Positions 7,775-16,927 of a stretch of DNA of 37,835 nt are shown here, piece by piece. Origin of the DNA: Paracoccus sphaerophysae (GTDB lineage: Bacteria; Pseudomonadota; Alphaproteobacteria; Rhodobacterales; Rhodobacteraceae); contig NZ_JRKS01000028.1 in NCBI RefSeq assembly GCF_000763805.1, positions 1 through 37,835 of the forward strand, in the 5' to 3' direction. How positions within the stretch are numbered: the stretch's first letter is position 1; each line of letters begins with the position of its first letter. Both the position numbers and the translations under genes were made by a program. The notes beneath the pieces are model-generated. The model ran no database searches, was not told the origin of the DNA, and was given only the letters and a program-made list of their open reading frames with translations.

Positions 7775-9484
7775 TTACGACAGGCCGATGAGGCCCATCT
7801 GTTCCAGCTTCAGCAGCACCTGCTGGGCGGCGTAATCGACGTCCACCCCTTCAGTCTGGACCCGCAGCTCGGGGTTTTCCGGGATTTCATAGGGGTCCGA
7901 GATGCCGGTGAATTCCTTGATCTTTCCCTCGCGCGCGAGCTTGTACAGCCCCTTGCGGTCGCGGCGTTCGCATTCCTCGACCGAGGTCGCGACGTGGACC
8001 TCGATGAAGGCGCCGAACGCCTCGACCATCTCGCGCACGGCCCGGCGGGTCGCGGTATAGGGCGCGATGGGGGCGCAGATGGCGATGCCGCCGTTCTTGG
8101 TGATCTCGGACGCGACATAGCCGATGCGCTTGATGTTGATGTCGCGGTGTTCCTTGCTGAACCCCAGCTCGGACGACAGGTGCTTGCGGACCACGTCGCC
8201 GTCCAGCAGCGTGACCGGGCGGCCGCCCATCTCCATCAGCTTGACCATCAGCGCGTTGGCGATGGTGGACTTGCCCGACCCGCTGAGGCCGGTGAAGAAC
8301 ACCGTGAAGCCCTGCTTGTCACGCGGCGGCGAGGTGCGGCGCAGCTGCGTCACCACCTCGGGGAACGAGAACCACTCGGGGATGTCGAGCCCCTCGCGCA
8401 GGCGGCGGCGCAGTTCGGTGCCGGAGATGTCGAGGATGGTCGCGCCCTCTTCGACCTCGTCGCGGGGCTCGTACTGGGCACGCTCCTGCACGTAGACCAT
8501 CTGCTTGAAGTCGACCATCTCGACGCCGATGTCGGCCTGATGCTCGCGGAACAGCTCCTGCGCGGCATAGGGGTCGTAGAAATCCTGGCCCTGGCTGTTC
8601 TTGCCGGGGCCGGCGTGGTCGCGGCCGACGATCATGTGGGTCAGGCCGTGATTGCGGCGGATGATCCCGTGCCACACCGCCTCGCGCGGGCCGGCCATGC
8701 GCATGGCAAGGTTCAGCAGCGACAGGTGCGTGGTCGCCTGAGGATACTTGTCCAGCACCGCCTCGTAGCAGCGGACGCGGGTGAAGTGGTCCACGTCGCC
8801 CGGCTTGGTCATGCCGACGACCGGGTGGATCAGCAGGTTGGCCTGCGCCTCGCGGGCGGCGCGGAAGGTCAGTTCCTGGTGCGCGCGGTGCAGCGGGTTG
8901 CGGGTCTGGAAGGCGACGATGCGGCGCCAGCCCATCTTGCGGAAGAAGGCGCGCAGCTCGTTGGGCGTATCGCGGCGGGCGCGGAAATCGTAATGCGTCG
9001 GCGGCTGGATGCCGGTGATCGGGCCGCCCAGATAGACGGGGCCGGCGACGTTGTGCAGGTAGTTCACGGCCGGGTGGGCCAGGTCGTCGGCGCCAAAGAC
9101 CTTTTCGGCCTCTCGCTTCTTGTCCGGGCTCCATTTGTCGGTGACCGACAGGATGGCGAGGATCACGCCTTCCTGGTCGCGCAGCGCGATGTCGGTGCCG
9201 GGCTCGATCTTGTCGGCGAAGTCCTGGCTGACATCCAGGGTGATCGGCATCGGCCACAGATCGCCCGAGGTCAGGCGCATGTTGTCCACGACGCCGTCAT
9301 AATCGGTCTGGGTCAGGAAGCCCTTCAGCGGGTAGAACCCGCCATTCATCAGAAGTTCCAGGTCGCACAGCTGGCGCGCCGACAGGTCCCAGGACAGCAT
9401 GTCGCCGGCATCGGCCTTGAGCTTCTGGGCCGAATCGGCGTTGACATAAAGTTCGGGGATCGGCGCAAGGTTCGGCTGACTCAT
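7775..9484 (-). CDS. Bifunctional sulfate adenylyltransferase / adenylylsulfate kinase
   Basis: A 569-residue fusion. The N-terminal ATP-sulfurylase part (residues about 1-385) contains the ATP-binding QTRNPLHRAHQEL motif near residue 200 (HxxH type) and MIVGRDHAGPG. The C-terminal APS-kinase part (about 386-569) has the Walker A GLSGSGKST near residue 400, LDGDVVRKHL, and FTGISDPYE. Together they turn sulfate and two ATP into PAPS in the cytoplasm for assimilation or sulfation. Start chosen at 9484 (MSQPNLAPIPELYVNADS) as this matches the family N-terminus; the open frame extends to 9613 with unlike sequence. This domain order and length are common in alphaproteobacteria, replacing the separate CysD/CysN pair. 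It is flanked by a strong terminator and is probably monocistronic. Confidence 0.95.
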   Translation of the reverse strand: MSQPNLAPIPELYVNADSAQKLKADAGDMLSWDLSARQLCDLELLMNGGFYPLKGFLTQTDYDGVVDNMRLTSGDLWPMPITLDVSQDFADKIEPGTDIALRDQEGVILAILSVTDKWSPDKKREAEKVFGADDLAHPAVNYLHNVAGPVYLGGPITGIQPPTHYDFRARRDTPNELRAFFRKMGWRRIVAFQTRNPLHRAHQELTFRAAREAQANLLIHPVVGMTKPGDVDHFTRVRCYEAVLDKYPQATTHLSLLNLAMRMAGPREAVWHGIIRRNHGLTHMIVGRDHAGPGKNSQGQDFYDPYAAQELFREHQADIGVEMVDFKQMVYVQERAQYEPRDEVEEGATILDISGTELRRRLREGLDIPEWFSFPEVVTQLRRTSPPRDKQGFTVFFTGLSGSGKSTIANALMVKLMEMGGRPVTLLDGDVVRKHLSSELGFSKEHRDINIKRIGYVASEITKNGGIAICAPIAPYTATRRAVREMVEAFGAFIEVHVATSVEECERRDRKGLYKLAREGKIKEFTGISDPYEIPENPELRVQTEGVDVDYAAQQVLLKLEQMGLIGLS

Positions 9485-9701
9485 CTGCACACTCGGCTCT
9501 GGTGACAACATCGCACCACCGGGCGGCTCCGCGGCGTGCGCCGCCCCCTTAGCGGCCAAGCCTGCGATCTGCAACCGAAGCTTATGTGAAAAGCAGGGTT
9601 TCGCCCCGTGCATGGCAGGGGGCGTTCTGGGTGTGGCGGGTCACCAGCCGGGGCGCCCGGAACCCCGCGCCAACGGGGCCGCGCCACCCCCGAGGCCGGT
9701 G

Positions 9702-10712
9702 TCAGGCCAGCTCGGTCGCGGCGGCGGGGGTGGTGGCGCGTTCGGCCTCGCCCTGCGCGGCCAGCCAGTGTTCGGCGTCCAGCGCCGCCATGCACCCCAT
9801 GCCGGCGCTCGTGACCGCCTGACGATAGACGTCGTCGGTCAGGTCGCCCGCGGCGAAGACCCCGGGGACCGAGGTGCGGGTGCTGCCCGGTTCCACCGCG
9901 ACATAGCCGCCGTGCTTCAGCGTCAGCTGATCCTTGACCAGCTCGGACGAGGGCGAATGGCCGATGGCCACGAAGACGCCATCGGCGGCGACCGTGCGCG
10001 TCGTCCCGTCCACGGTGGACCGCAGCAACGCCCCGGTGACGCCCAGGGGGTTTTCGGTGCCGGTGATCTCGGCGATCTCGGCGTTCCAGATCACCTCGAT
10101 CTTGGGATGTTTGAACAGCCGGTCCTGCATGATCCGTTCGGCGCGCAGGCTGTCGCGGCGGTGGACCAGCGTCACCTTGCTGGCGAAGTTGGTCAGGAAC
10201 AGCGCCTCTTCCACGGCGGTGTTGCCGCCGCCCACGACGATCACCTCGCGGCCGCGATAGAAGAAGCCGTCGCAGGTTGCGCAGGCGCTGACGCCGAAGC
10301 CCTTGAACCGCTCCTCGGACGGCAGGCCCAGCCAGCGCGCCTGCGCCCCGGTCGCCAGGATCACGGCGTCGGCGGTCAGCCGCAGGCCCGAGTCACATTC
10401 CAGCACGAACGGCCGCTGCGACAGGTCCAGCCGCGTGACCGTGTCGGTGACGATCCGGGCGCCCATCTCGCGGGCGTGGGTTTCCATCCGCACCATCAGG
10501 TCCGGCCCCATGACCTGGGTGTCGCCGGGCCAGTTCTCGACCTCGGTGGTGATGGTCAGCTGGCCGCCCGGCTGCATCCCCTGGATCAGCACCGGCGCCA
10601 GCATCGCCCGGGCCGCATAGACCGCCGCGGTATAGCCCGCCGGACCCGAGCCGATGATGACCAGCCGCTGATGGGGCTGGATCGGGGCGGCAGAGGCAGC
10701 GGTGTCGGTCAT
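9702..10712 (-). CDS. trxB: Thioredoxin-disulfide reductase
   Basis: A 336-residue FAD/NADPH flavoprotein that keeps thioredoxin reduced in the cytoplasm. Visible are the FAD-binding [16 protein letters not shown] (residues about 22-37), the redox-active CATC (about 144-147) in [11 protein letters not shown], the NADPH-binding [15 protein letters not shown], and the late FAD motif [21 protein letters not shown], split by no indel. The length exceeds the 316-321 typical of many TrxB by a short N-terminal lead ([15 protein letters not shown]) and a C-terminal Ala/Thr tail. It is divergent from an Lrp/AsnC-type regulator across 174 bp; trxB next to lrp is also found in enterobacteria. Confidence 0.96.
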   Translation of the reverse strand: MTDTAASAAPIQPHQRLVIIGSGPAGYTAAVYAARAMLAPVLIQGMQPGGQLTITTEVENWPGDTQVMGPDLMVRMETHAREMGARIVTDTVTRLDLSQRPFVLECDSGLRLTADAVILATGAQARWLGLPSEERFKGFGVSACATCDGFFYRGREVIVVGGGNTAVEEALFLTNFASKVTLVHRRDSLRAERIMQDRLFKHPKIEVIWNAEIAEITGTENPLGVTGALLRSTVDGTTRTVAADGVFVAIGHSPSSELVKDQLTLKHGGYVAVEPGSTRTSVPGVFAAGDLTDDVYRQAVTSAGMGCMAALDAEHWLAAQGEAERATTPAAATELA

Positions 10713-10886
10713 GGCGCGAGTTCCCTGTATGTGCAGAGGCAGACCTAATGGCCGCCGGTCCGGGGTTCAACTCGTCTGATCGGCCCGGTCGACGGACGGC
10801 GCATGATCGCGGCGTCGTGGAACATTCTTGCGCCCCGGCGGTCCGAAAGATAATGAAGCGTCGATTTCCCAGCCGCGAGGATCAGC

Positions 10887-11378
10887 ATGGCCGGCGCCAG
10901 GCTTGACGACATCGACCGCCATATCCTTGCGGAACTGCAGGCCGACGGGCGGATGACGAATGTCGAACTCGCCCGGCGGGTGGGGATATCCGCGCCCCCC
11001 TGCCTGCGCCGCGTCCGCACGCTCGAGGAGCACGGCTATATCCGCGGCTATCACGCCGAGATCGACCCGCGCGAGATGGGGTTCGAGGTCCAGGTGTTTG
11101 CCATGGTCCGCCTGCACAGCCAGTCCGAGCGCGACCTGTCGGCCTTCGAGACCCGCGCCCGCGGCTGGGCGCTGGTCCGCGAATGTCACATGCTGAACGG
11201 CGAGATCGACTTCATCCTGAAATGCGTGGCCCCCGACCTGCCGACCTTCCAGCGCTTCCTCACGCAGGAACTGACGGCGGCCGAGAACGTGGCCAGCGTC
11301 AAGACCAGCCTCGTCATCCGCTGCGCCAAGGACGAGCCCGGCGTCCCGTTCGAGATCGACGCCCCGGCTAAAGCGTGA
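10887..11378 (+). CDS. Lrp/AsnC family transcriptional regulator
   Basis: A 163-residue protein. The N-terminal winged HTH (residues about 7-65) reads LDDIDRHILAELQADGRM, then NVELARRVGISAPPCLRRV. The C-terminal RAM/AsnC ligand-sensing domain follows from about residue 70 (GFEVQVFAMVRLHSQSE, CHMLNGEIDFILK). Family members bind DNA as dimers or octamers and respond to amino acids. Start at 10887 is preceded by GAGGA. It is convergent with pgeF and overlaps its 3' end by 11 bp (11368-11378). Divergence from trxB suggests it may regulate itself and possibly trxB; the target is not shown by sequence. Confidence 0.93.
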   Translation: MAGARLDDIDRHILAELQADGRMTNVELARRVGISAPPCLRRVRTLEEHGYIRGYHAEIDPREMGFEVQVFAMVRLHSQSERDLSAFETRARGWALVRECHMLNGEIDFILKCVAPDLPTFQRFLTQELTAAENVASVKTSLVIRCAKDEPGVPFEIDAPAKA

Positions 11379-12207
11379 TCGCCGAGATCAGCCGGCCGTA
11401 ATCCGCCGCGCCCTCGTGGGTGGCGCGGCGATAGCTGAAGAACCGGGCCGGGTCGCCATAGGTGCAATGCCCGATCCAGTCGGCATCGACCCCCAGATCG
11501 CGCAGCCGCGCCAGCCCGAAGCCCGGCAGGTTGAACATCGGCCGCCCGTTGGGACCGCCCGAGAAGAAACGCTCGTGGCTTTCATCCTCGGCGGTGAAGC
11601 GGTCCATGAAGTCCTCGCCGACCTCGTAGGCGCGCTGGCTGATGCAGGGGCCGATCACGGCGCGGATGTTTTCCGCGCCGGCGGCGCGCATCGCGGCGAC
11701 GGTGGCATCGAGGATGCCGCCCAGCGCCCCCTTCCAGCCGGCATGGGCGGCGCCGATCACGCCGGCCTCGGGATCGGCGAACAGCACCGGCTGGCAGTCG
11801 GCGGTCAGGACGGCGACGGCGATGCCGGGGGTGGCGGTGACGATGCCGTCGGCCTCGGTCACGGCCAGCGCCGCGGGATCGTCGTCCTGCCGCAGCGTGA
11901 CGACCTTGTCGGAGTGGGTCTGGTGGACGGTCGCCAGACGGTCGGGCCCGACCCCCATCGCGGCGGCGACGCGGGCGCGGTTGATCGCCACGATCGCCTG
12001 CTGGTCGGACGAGCCGCGGCCGCAATTCAGCCCCGAGAACAGCCCCGACGACGCCCCGCCCTTGCGGGTGAAGAACCCGTGGCGCAACGGCGCAAGGCTG
12101 GGGTGGGTCAGGATCTCAAGCGTCGTCGGCGGGGCTGTTGGCGGAATAGGCCTCAGGGGCGGGACCCCGGATCGGCAGCGGCGCGAATCCGGGCGGCGGC
12201 GGGGCAC
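11368..12207 (-). CDS. pgeF: Peptidoglycan editing factor PgeF / polyphenol oxidase-family (laccase domain)
   Basis: The product has the YfiH/PgeF fold: RHGFFTRKGGASSGLFSGLN near the front, VLTADCQPVLFADP (metal-binding Cys), GAAHAGWKGAL (metal-binding His), and IGPCISQRAYEVG. Family members are reported to act as purine nucleoside hydrolases/phosphorylases and to remove misplaced L-Ser from cell-wall precursors. The start is unresolved. The only canonical in-frame start is a GTG at 12207, without a Shine-Dalgarno and inside the midA 3' end (92-bp overlap), with an Arg/Pro-rich lead. The conserved domain begins about residue 28, at TTLEILTHP, where ACG codons (12126, 12123) stand where an ATG would be expected. 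Co-transcription with lgt and midA is likely. Confidence 0.88.
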   Translation of the reverse strand: MPRRRPDSRRCRSGVPPLRPIPPTAPPTTLEILTHPSLAPLRHGFFTRKGGASSGLFSGLNCGRGSSDQQAIVAINRARVAAAMGVGPDRLATVHQTHSDKVVTLRQDDDPAALAVTEADGIVTATPGIAVAVLTADCQPVLFADPEAGVIGAAHAGWKGALGGILDATVAAMRAAGAENIRAVIGPCISQRAYEVGEDFMDRFTAEDESHERFFSGGPNGRPMFNLPGFGLARLRDLGVDADWIGHCTYGDPARFFSYRRATHEGAADYGRLISAITL

Positions 12208-13219
12208 GGCGCGGAAACAGCGCCATCGCCTTGAACAACTGTCCCATTGCGGCGGGCGCGGTCAAGCGGTCAAGCGCCGCCCGCGCCCCCGTATCCCCGG
12301 CGGCGGCCAGCCGCTCGGCCCGCTGCGCGATGCCCAGCTGCAGCAGCCAGTCGCCCTGCGGAACCGGATGCGACGCCGCCGCCCCCGCCTTGATCGCCGC
12401 CCCGGCCAGCGGCGCGAAATCCACATGCGCGGTCAGGTCGGACTGCCCAGGCCTGTCGAAGATGCCACAAGGCCGGTGCGCGTGCAGCGCCTGCAGGCTG
12501 TCCCCCCCGCCGTCCCAGGTGCCATAGTCGATCAGGACCGCCGCCCCGCCGTGGCGCGCGATGCGGCCGGCGATCGCGGTGACGACGGGGATCGCCTCGG
12601 CGCAGATTTCCCAGACCTCGCCCAGGGCGCCGGGCCGGGGCAGCGCGACCGGCGGCGCGAGCGCAAGGCCAAGGCCGCCTTGGGTAACGGTGACCATCCG
12701 TTCCGCCCAGCCGCCCTCGACCCGCTGCATTTGCCGGATCGGCAGCGCGTCGAAGAACTCGTTGGCGATCAGGAACAGCGGCGCCTCGGGCAGGTCGGCG
12801 GCCTGGGCCAGGTGGGAGATGTCGCCCAGCAGGCCCCGCTGGACCGCGCGCAGATGCGGCGAGGCCTCGACCAGCACGACCCGGGCGGCCGCGCGAAACC
12901 CCGTCACGCCGGCCGTCGCGCGCAGGATGTCGGCCATCAGCGTGCCGCGCCCCGGCCCGAGTTCGGCCAGCGTGAACGGCGCCGGCGCGCCCTGGTCCAG
13001 CCACGCCTGCGCCAGCGCCAGCCCGACGATCTCGCCGAACATCTGGCTGATTTCCGGCGCGGTGGTGAAGTCGCCCCGCGCGCCGAAGGGATCGCGGGTG
13101 GAATAATAGCCGTGCTTGGGGTGCAGCAGGCACAGCCGCATATAGTCGTCCAGCCGCATCGGCCCCTCGCGCGCGATGCGCGCCGCGATGATGTCGGCCA
13201 GAGGGTTGTCGCCGCTCAT
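12116..13219 (-). CDS. midA: Class I SAM-dependent methyltransferase, MidA/NDUFAF7 family
   Basis: A 367-residue protein; start at the ATG 13219 ([15 protein letters not shown]), overlapping the lgt stop by 4 bp (ATGA). The open frame continues upstream inside lgt but that part is a shadow. Features: [20 protein letters not shown] and [15 protein letters not shown], both family-typical, then the SAM-binding [16 protein letters not shown] (about residues 85-100) and NEFFDALPI. The human homologue NDUFAF7 dimethylates an arginine of complex I subunit NDUFS2; a role in complex I maturation is inferred here. It sits in an lgt-midA-pgeF operon, an arrangement frequent in Rhodobacteraceae. Confidence 0.92.
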   Translation of the reverse strand: MSGDNPLADIIAARIAREGPMRLDDYMRLCLLHPKHGYYSTRDPFGARGDFTTAPEISQMFGEIVGLALAQAWLDQGAPAPFTLAELGPGRGTLMADILRATAGVTGFRAAARVVLVEASPHLRAVQRGLLGDISHLAQAADLPEAPLFLIANEFFDALPIRQMQRVEGGWAERMVTVTQGGLGLALAPPVALPRPGALGEVWEICAEAIPVVTAIAGRIARHGGAAVLIDYGTWDGGGDSLQALHAHRPCGIFDRPGQSDLTAHVDFAPLAGAAIKAGAAASHPVPQGDWLLQLGIAQRAERLAAAGDTGARAALDRLTAPAAMGQLFKAMALFPRRAPPPPGFAPLPIRGPAPEAYSANSPADDA

Positions 13220-14085
13220 CGGCGCCGGAGCGCCCACAGCACGAAGCCCAGCCCGATCGCCACCATCGGCAGGGACAGCAGCTGGCCCATCGTGATCCCC
13301 CAGACCGGGCCGCCCAGGACGTGGCCCCACGGGTTCGCGGCCGTGACGAACTGGGCGTCGGCCTGGCGGAAGAACTCGACGACGAAGCGCGCCAGGCCGT
13401 ATCCGGCCAGGAACACCCCCAGCGCGAGGCCCGGCCGGCGCAGCCCGCCGGCCCGGACCAGCAGCAGCAGGACCAGCCCCAGCAGCAGCCCCTCGAGCCC
13501 CGCCTCGTAAAGCTGGCTGGGGTGGCGCGCGCAGGGGCCGGTGATGCCTGGGCAGTTCTGCGCGGCCTCGCCGGGGAAGATCACCCCCCAAGGCGCGGTG
13601 GTGGGGCGGCCCCACAGCTCGGCGTTGATGAAGTTGGCGATCCGCCCCAGCAGCAGCCCCGCCGGCGCCGCCACGGCAAGCGCGTCGGCCAGATGCAGCG
13701 GCGCGATCCGGTTCCGGCGGGCATACAGCCACGCCGCGATCACCACCCCCAGGAAGCCGCCGTGAAAGGACATGCCGCCCTGCCAGACCTTCACGATCTC
13801 GGCCGGGTGGGCGAGATACAGCGCCGGTTCATAGAACAGCACGAAGCCCAGCCGGCCGCCGATGATGACCCCGGCGACGATCCAGGTCAACAGCTCTTCA
13901 ACCCTGGCCGGCGGCATTGGCGCCGTGCCGCCCCACAGGCCGGGCCGCCGCATCAGCGCCACGATGATCCGCCAGCCTAGCAGCAGGCCGACCAGATAGG
14001 CCATCGCGTACCAGCGCAGCGAAAACTCGCGCCCGGCCAGCGTGATCGTGAAAATCTCGGGCGAGATGTCGGGAAACGGGATCAT
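13216..14085 (-). CDS. lgt: Prolipoprotein diacylglyceryl transferase
   Basis: A 289-residue inner-membrane enzyme that moves a diacylglyceryl group from phosphatidylglycerol to the lipobox Cys of prolipoproteins, the first step of lipoprotein maturation. Seven or so hydrophobic helices are visible (for example [54 protein letters not shown]). The signature [16 protein letters not shown] lies near residue 148, and [11 protein letters not shown] near residue 106. The start [14 protein letters not shown] at 14085 is the usual family beginning. It heads the lgt-midA-pgeF set, with the midA start overlapping the lgt stop. Confidence 0.95.
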   Translation of the reverse strand: MIPFPDISPEIFTITLAGREFSLRWYAMAYLVGLLLGWRIIVALMRRPGLWGGTAPMPPARVEELLTWIVAGVIIGGRLGFVLFYEPALYLAHPAEIVKVWQGGMSFHGGFLGVVIAAWLYARRNRIAPLHLADALAVAAPAGLLLGRIANFINAELWGRPTTAPWGVIFPGEAAQNCPGITGPCARHPSQLYEAGLEGLLLGLVLLLLVRAGGLRRPGLALGVFLAGYGLARFVVEFFRQADAQFVTAANPWGHVLGGPVWGITMGQLLSLPMVAIGLGFVLWALRRR

Positions 14086-14247
14086 GGGGCCTCGGGCGTT
14101 GGCTGGCCCGCTGCTTGGCCGGGCGCGGCCGGGCTGTCAACCGCGCAGCCCGCGGCGTCGCATTGAACCTGCGCGCGGGCGGGCCCATATTGCAGGCCGG
14201 ACGAGCCCGGCACAGGCGGGCGCGCGACAGCATTGAGGACTGCCAGG

Positions 14248-14523
14248 ATGAACGAACCGAAATCGGGCCAGAACCGCTTTTTCGACGACATGTCGCGGCT
14301 GATGACCAACGCGATGGGCGTGGCGCAGGGCGCCAAGGACGAGGCCGAAACGGCGATGAAGGGCTGGGTCGATCGCTGGCTCGCCGACCGCAACTTTGTC
14401 ACCCGCGAGGAATTCGAGGCCGTGCGCGAGATGGCGATCAAGGCGCGGACCGAAAATGCCGAGCTGCGCGCGATGATCGACGGCCTGCGCGCCAGCGGCG
14501 TCCGGAACGACCCGCAGGGCTGA
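14248..14523 (+). CDS. ubiK: Ubiquinone biosynthesis accessory factor UbiK (BMFP/YqiC family)
   Basis: A 91-residue protein. The ATG at 14248 has GAGGA about 10 nt upstream and gives MNEPKSGQNRFFDDMSRL; a TTG at 14233 is less likely. The N-terminal half is amphipathic (MSRLMTNAMGVAQGAKDEAE) and the C-terminal half is a predicted coiled coil (REEFEAVREMAIKARTENAEL), the BMFP architecture. The family forms trimers that support the UbiJ-UbiK lipid-binding step of ubiquinone synthesis. Here ubiE and ubiB lie about 9 kb away. A strong terminator follows. Confidence 0.87.
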   Translation: MNEPKSGQNRFFDDMSRLMTNAMGVAQGAKDEAETAMKGWVDRWLADRNFVTREEFEAVREMAIKARTENAELRAMIDGLRASGVRNDPQG

Positions 14524-14533
14524 CCCTGCCATG

Positions 14534-14568
14534 AAACAGCCGCCGGCCCATTGGCGCGGCGGCTGTTT
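14534..14568 (+). terminator. Rho-independent terminator after ubiK
   Basis: A perfect 12-bp stem (AAACAGCCGCCG / CGGCGGCTGTTT) with an 11-nt loop, followed by further T residues and located 10 bp after the ubiK stop. It can also act on the convergent rpoH transcript. Confidence 0.9.
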
Positions 14569-14601
14569 TTCGTCATCGCGGCGAGGCCGGCGGCGAGACC
14601 C

Positions 14602-15504
14602 TCAGGCCTCGCCCGTCTCCATCCCGCGCTCGCTTGCCATGCGGCGCATCCGTTCCTGCAGCTTTTCGAAGGCGCGGACCTCGATCTGCCGGATCCGCTC
14701 GCGCGAGACATTATAGCGGGTAGCCAGCTCTTCCAAGGTGATCGGGTCGTCGCGCAGCCGGCGTTCGGTCAGGATGTCCTTCTCGCGGTCGTTCAACACG
14801 TCCATCGCGGCGGTCAGCATCGAGCGGCGTTGGTCCAGTTCATCGGCCTCGGCAAACGCCTCGGCCTGGTTGGCATCCTGGTCTTCCAGCCAGTCCTGCC
14901 ATTGCGCGGTGGAATCGCCGTCCGCCGACCCGACCGTCGCGTTCAGCGAGGCGTCGCCGCCCGACAGGCGGCGGTTCATGTCGACCACCTCCTGCTCGGT
15001 CACGTTCAGGTCGTGCGCGATCTTTGCCACGTTTTCCGGGCGCAGGTCGCCTTCTTCCAGCGCGCCCAGCTTGGACTTGGCCTTGCGCAGGTTGAAGAAC
15101 AGCTTCTTCTGCGCCGAGGTGGTGCCCATCTTCACCAGGCTCCACGACCGCAGGATGTATTCCTGGATTGAGGCCCGAATCCACCACATCGCATAGGTCG
15201 CCAGCCGGAAGCCCTTTTCCGGGTCGAACCGCTTGACCGCCTGCATCAGCCCCACATTCGCTTCCGAGATCACCTCGGCCTGGGGCAGGCCATAGCCGCG
15301 ATACCCCATTGCGATCTTGGCCGCGAGCCGCAGGTGGCTGGTGACCAGCTTGTGGGCGGATTCGCTGTCCTGATGGTCCACCCATGCCTTGGCCAGCATG
15401 TATTCCTCTTCAGGTTCCAGCAGCGGAAACTTGCGGATTTCCTGAAGATAACGGTTCATCCCCTGTTCGGGGCTGGGGGCGGGAAGATTGGTATAGCTGG
15501 CCAT
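14602..15504 (-). CDS. rpoH: RNA polymerase heat-shock sigma factor RpoH (sigma-32)
   Basis: A 300-residue group-3-like sigma factor. Region 2 carries EANVGLMQAVKRFDPEKGFR and the -10-recognition segment LATYAMWWIRASIQEYI (residues about 101-117). The RpoH box QKKLFFNLR (132-140) separates it from housekeeping sigma factors. Region 4.2 (LEELATRYNVSRERIRQIE, about 253-271) is the -35-binding HTH. It directs core polymerase to heat-shock promoters; the Hsp20 gene at 5 kb is a likely client. Many Rhodobacteraceae have two RpoH paralogues; which one this is cannot be settled without comparison. It lies 50 bp downstream of rluD in the same direction, a conserved pair in the group. Confidence 0.95.
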   Translation of the reverse strand: MASYTNLPAPSPEQGMNRYLQEIRKFPLLEPEEEYMLAKAWVDHQDSESAHKLVTSHLRLAAKIAMGYRGYGLPQAEVISEANVGLMQAVKRFDPEKGFRLATYAMWWIRASIQEYILRSWSLVKMGTTSAQKKLFFNLRKAKSKLGALEEGDLRPENVAKIAHDLNVTEQEVVDMNRRLSGGDASLNATVGSADGDSTAQWQDWLEDQDANQAEAFAEADELDQRRSMLTAAMDVLNDREKDILTERRLRDDPITLEELATRYNVSRERIRQIEVRAFEKLQERMRRMASERGMETGEA

Positions 15505-15554
15505 CGGACGTCCTGAGAAATAACGGTAACGAGGCGATCTTAGCGCACCCGACC

Positions 15555-16616
15555 CTAATGGTCAGGAAACGCCACCCCGGTCGCCGCAGTTCCCCGCAGG
15601 CTGGCCAGCAACTCGGCCATGTCGGCGGGCAAGGGGCTGTCGAAGGCGAGCCAGCGCCCGTCCGCCGGATGGGCAAAGCCCAGATGCGCGGCGTGCAGCG
15701 CCTGGCGCGGGAACGCCGCCACCGCGTCGGCCGCCGGACCCAGCGCCCGCGTCGAGGCCTTGCGCGCGCCGCCATAGACCGGATCGCCGATCAGCCCCAG
15801 CCCGCAATGGGCCAGGTGGACGCGGATCTGGTGGGTGCGGCCGGTTTCCAGCCGGCACGCGACCAGCATCGCCGCGGGCGGCGCGCCGAAGCTTTCCAGC
15901 ATGACCGCCCGGGTCACCGCATGGCGGCCGCGCTCGGCGTGGACCGCCTGGCGCTGGCGGTCGGTCGGGTGGCGGGCGAGCCTTGTGGCGATCTTCAGCA
16001 CGCCGCCGGGTTCGAAGCTGACGCCCGGGACACCGCGCAGCCGCGGATCCGCCGCGTCGATGGTGCCATGCGCGAGCGCCAGATAGCGGCGCGCGGCCGA
16101 GTGATCCTCGAACTGGCGGGCGAGCGCGTGGTGGGCGCGGTCGGTCTTGGCGACGACCAGCAGGCCCGAGGTGTCCTTGTCGATGCGGTGCACGATGCCC
16201 GGCCGCGCCGCGCCGCCGATTCCCGACAGGCTGTCGCCGCAATGGGCCAGCAGCGCGTTGACCAGCGTGCCGTCCGGCGTGCCTGGGGCGGGGTGGACCA
16301 CCATGCCGGCGGGCTTGTCGATGACGATCAGGTCCTCATCCTCGTAGGGGATGACGAGGGCGATCGGCTGCGGCTGCGCCTCGATCGGCTGCGGCTCGCC
16401 CAGGGACACCACATAGGCGCCCGGCAGCGCCCGCGCCTTGACGTCGGTCAGCGGCCCCGCGGGCCCGGTCACCGCGCCCTGCGCGATCAGCTTCGCCAGC
16501 CGCGACCGCGACAGCGACGCCTCGGCTGGCGCGGCGGCGGCCAGCGCCTTATCAACGCGATCGAGGCTGGCCGGATCGCCGGCGTCGGCGGCAAGGGTGA
16601 TGATGAGGTCGGGCAT
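15555..16616 (-). CDS. rluD: Ribosomal large subunit pseudouridine synthase, RluD type
   Basis: A 353-residue RluA-family enzyme. An S4-like RNA-binding part occupies about residues 18-75 (LSRSRLAKLIAQGAVTG). The catalytic motif HRIDKDTSGLLVVAK follows, with the nucleophilic Asp at about 146, then the RTHQIRVHLAHCG segment. RluD modifies uridines of helix 69 of 23S rRNA. The closest alternative is RluC, but the domain spacing fits RluD. Its ATG (16616-16614) overlaps the ATG of the divergent small membrane protein (16615-16617) inside the sequence CATG. Confidence 0.92.
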   Translation of the reverse strand: MPDLIITLAADAGDPASLDRVDKALAAAAPAEASLSRSRLAKLIAQGAVTGPAGPLTDVKARALPGAYVVSLGEPQPIEAQPQPIALVIPYEDEDLIVIDKPAGMVVHPAPGTPDGTLVNALLAHCGDSLSGIGGAARPGIVHRIDKDTSGLLVVAKTDRAHHALARQFEDHSAARRYLALAHGTIDAADPRLRGVPGVSFEPGGVLKIATRLARHPTDRQRQAVHAERGRHAVTRAVMLESFGAPPAAMLVACRLETGRTHQIRVHLAHCGLGLIGDPVYGGARKASTRALGPAADAVAAFPRQALHAAHLGFAHPADGRWLAFDSPLPADMAELLASLRGTAATGVAFPDH

Positions 16617-16920
16617 GGCGCGCGATGATAGGCGAGCGGACGAACAGGCGAAAGTGCCCGAACTCGCCTGGCTGCGCCGCGTGGTGACGGGACTGGCGCT
16701 GGCGATGGGGCTGGGGATCGTGGCGCTGGTGGCGATCCTGTGGCTGCGTCTGTCGCAGCCGCCGCTGCCGGACCTGCCGGCCGAGATCGCCCTGCCCGCC
16801 GGTGCCCGCGCCGTCGCGGTGACCTTTGCGCGCGACTGGACCGTGGTGGTGACCGAGGCGGGCGAGGTGCTGGTCTATGACCGCGCCGGCCGACTGAAGG
16901 ACCGCACCGCGGTGGACTGA
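16615..16920 (+). CDS. Small single-pass membrane protein (DUF6476-like)
   Basis: A 101-residue protein. The charged N-terminus (MARDDRRADEQAKVPELAWL) leads into one membrane helix (VVTGLALAMGLGIVALVAILWL, residues about 23-44), then a short periplasmic beta-rich part (AVAVTFARDWTVVVTEAGEVLVYD). The layout matches a Rhodobacteraceae family usually found beside rluD, which I recall as DUF6476; the function is unknown. The start ATG overlaps the rluD ATG head to head. The open frame upstream of 16615 lies inside rluD and is not supported. Confidence 0.75.
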   Translation: MARDDRRADEQAKVPELAWLRRVVTGLALAMGLGIVALVAILWLRLSQPPLPDLPAEIALPAGARAVAVTFARDWTVVVTEAGEVLVYDRAGRLKDRTAVD

Positions 16921-16927
16921 GGCTGCC

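Noticed and set aside
9485..9613. N-terminal extension of the sulfate-activation enzyme to 9613
   Set aside because: The added residues do not resemble the family; MSQPNLAPIPELYV at 9484 does.
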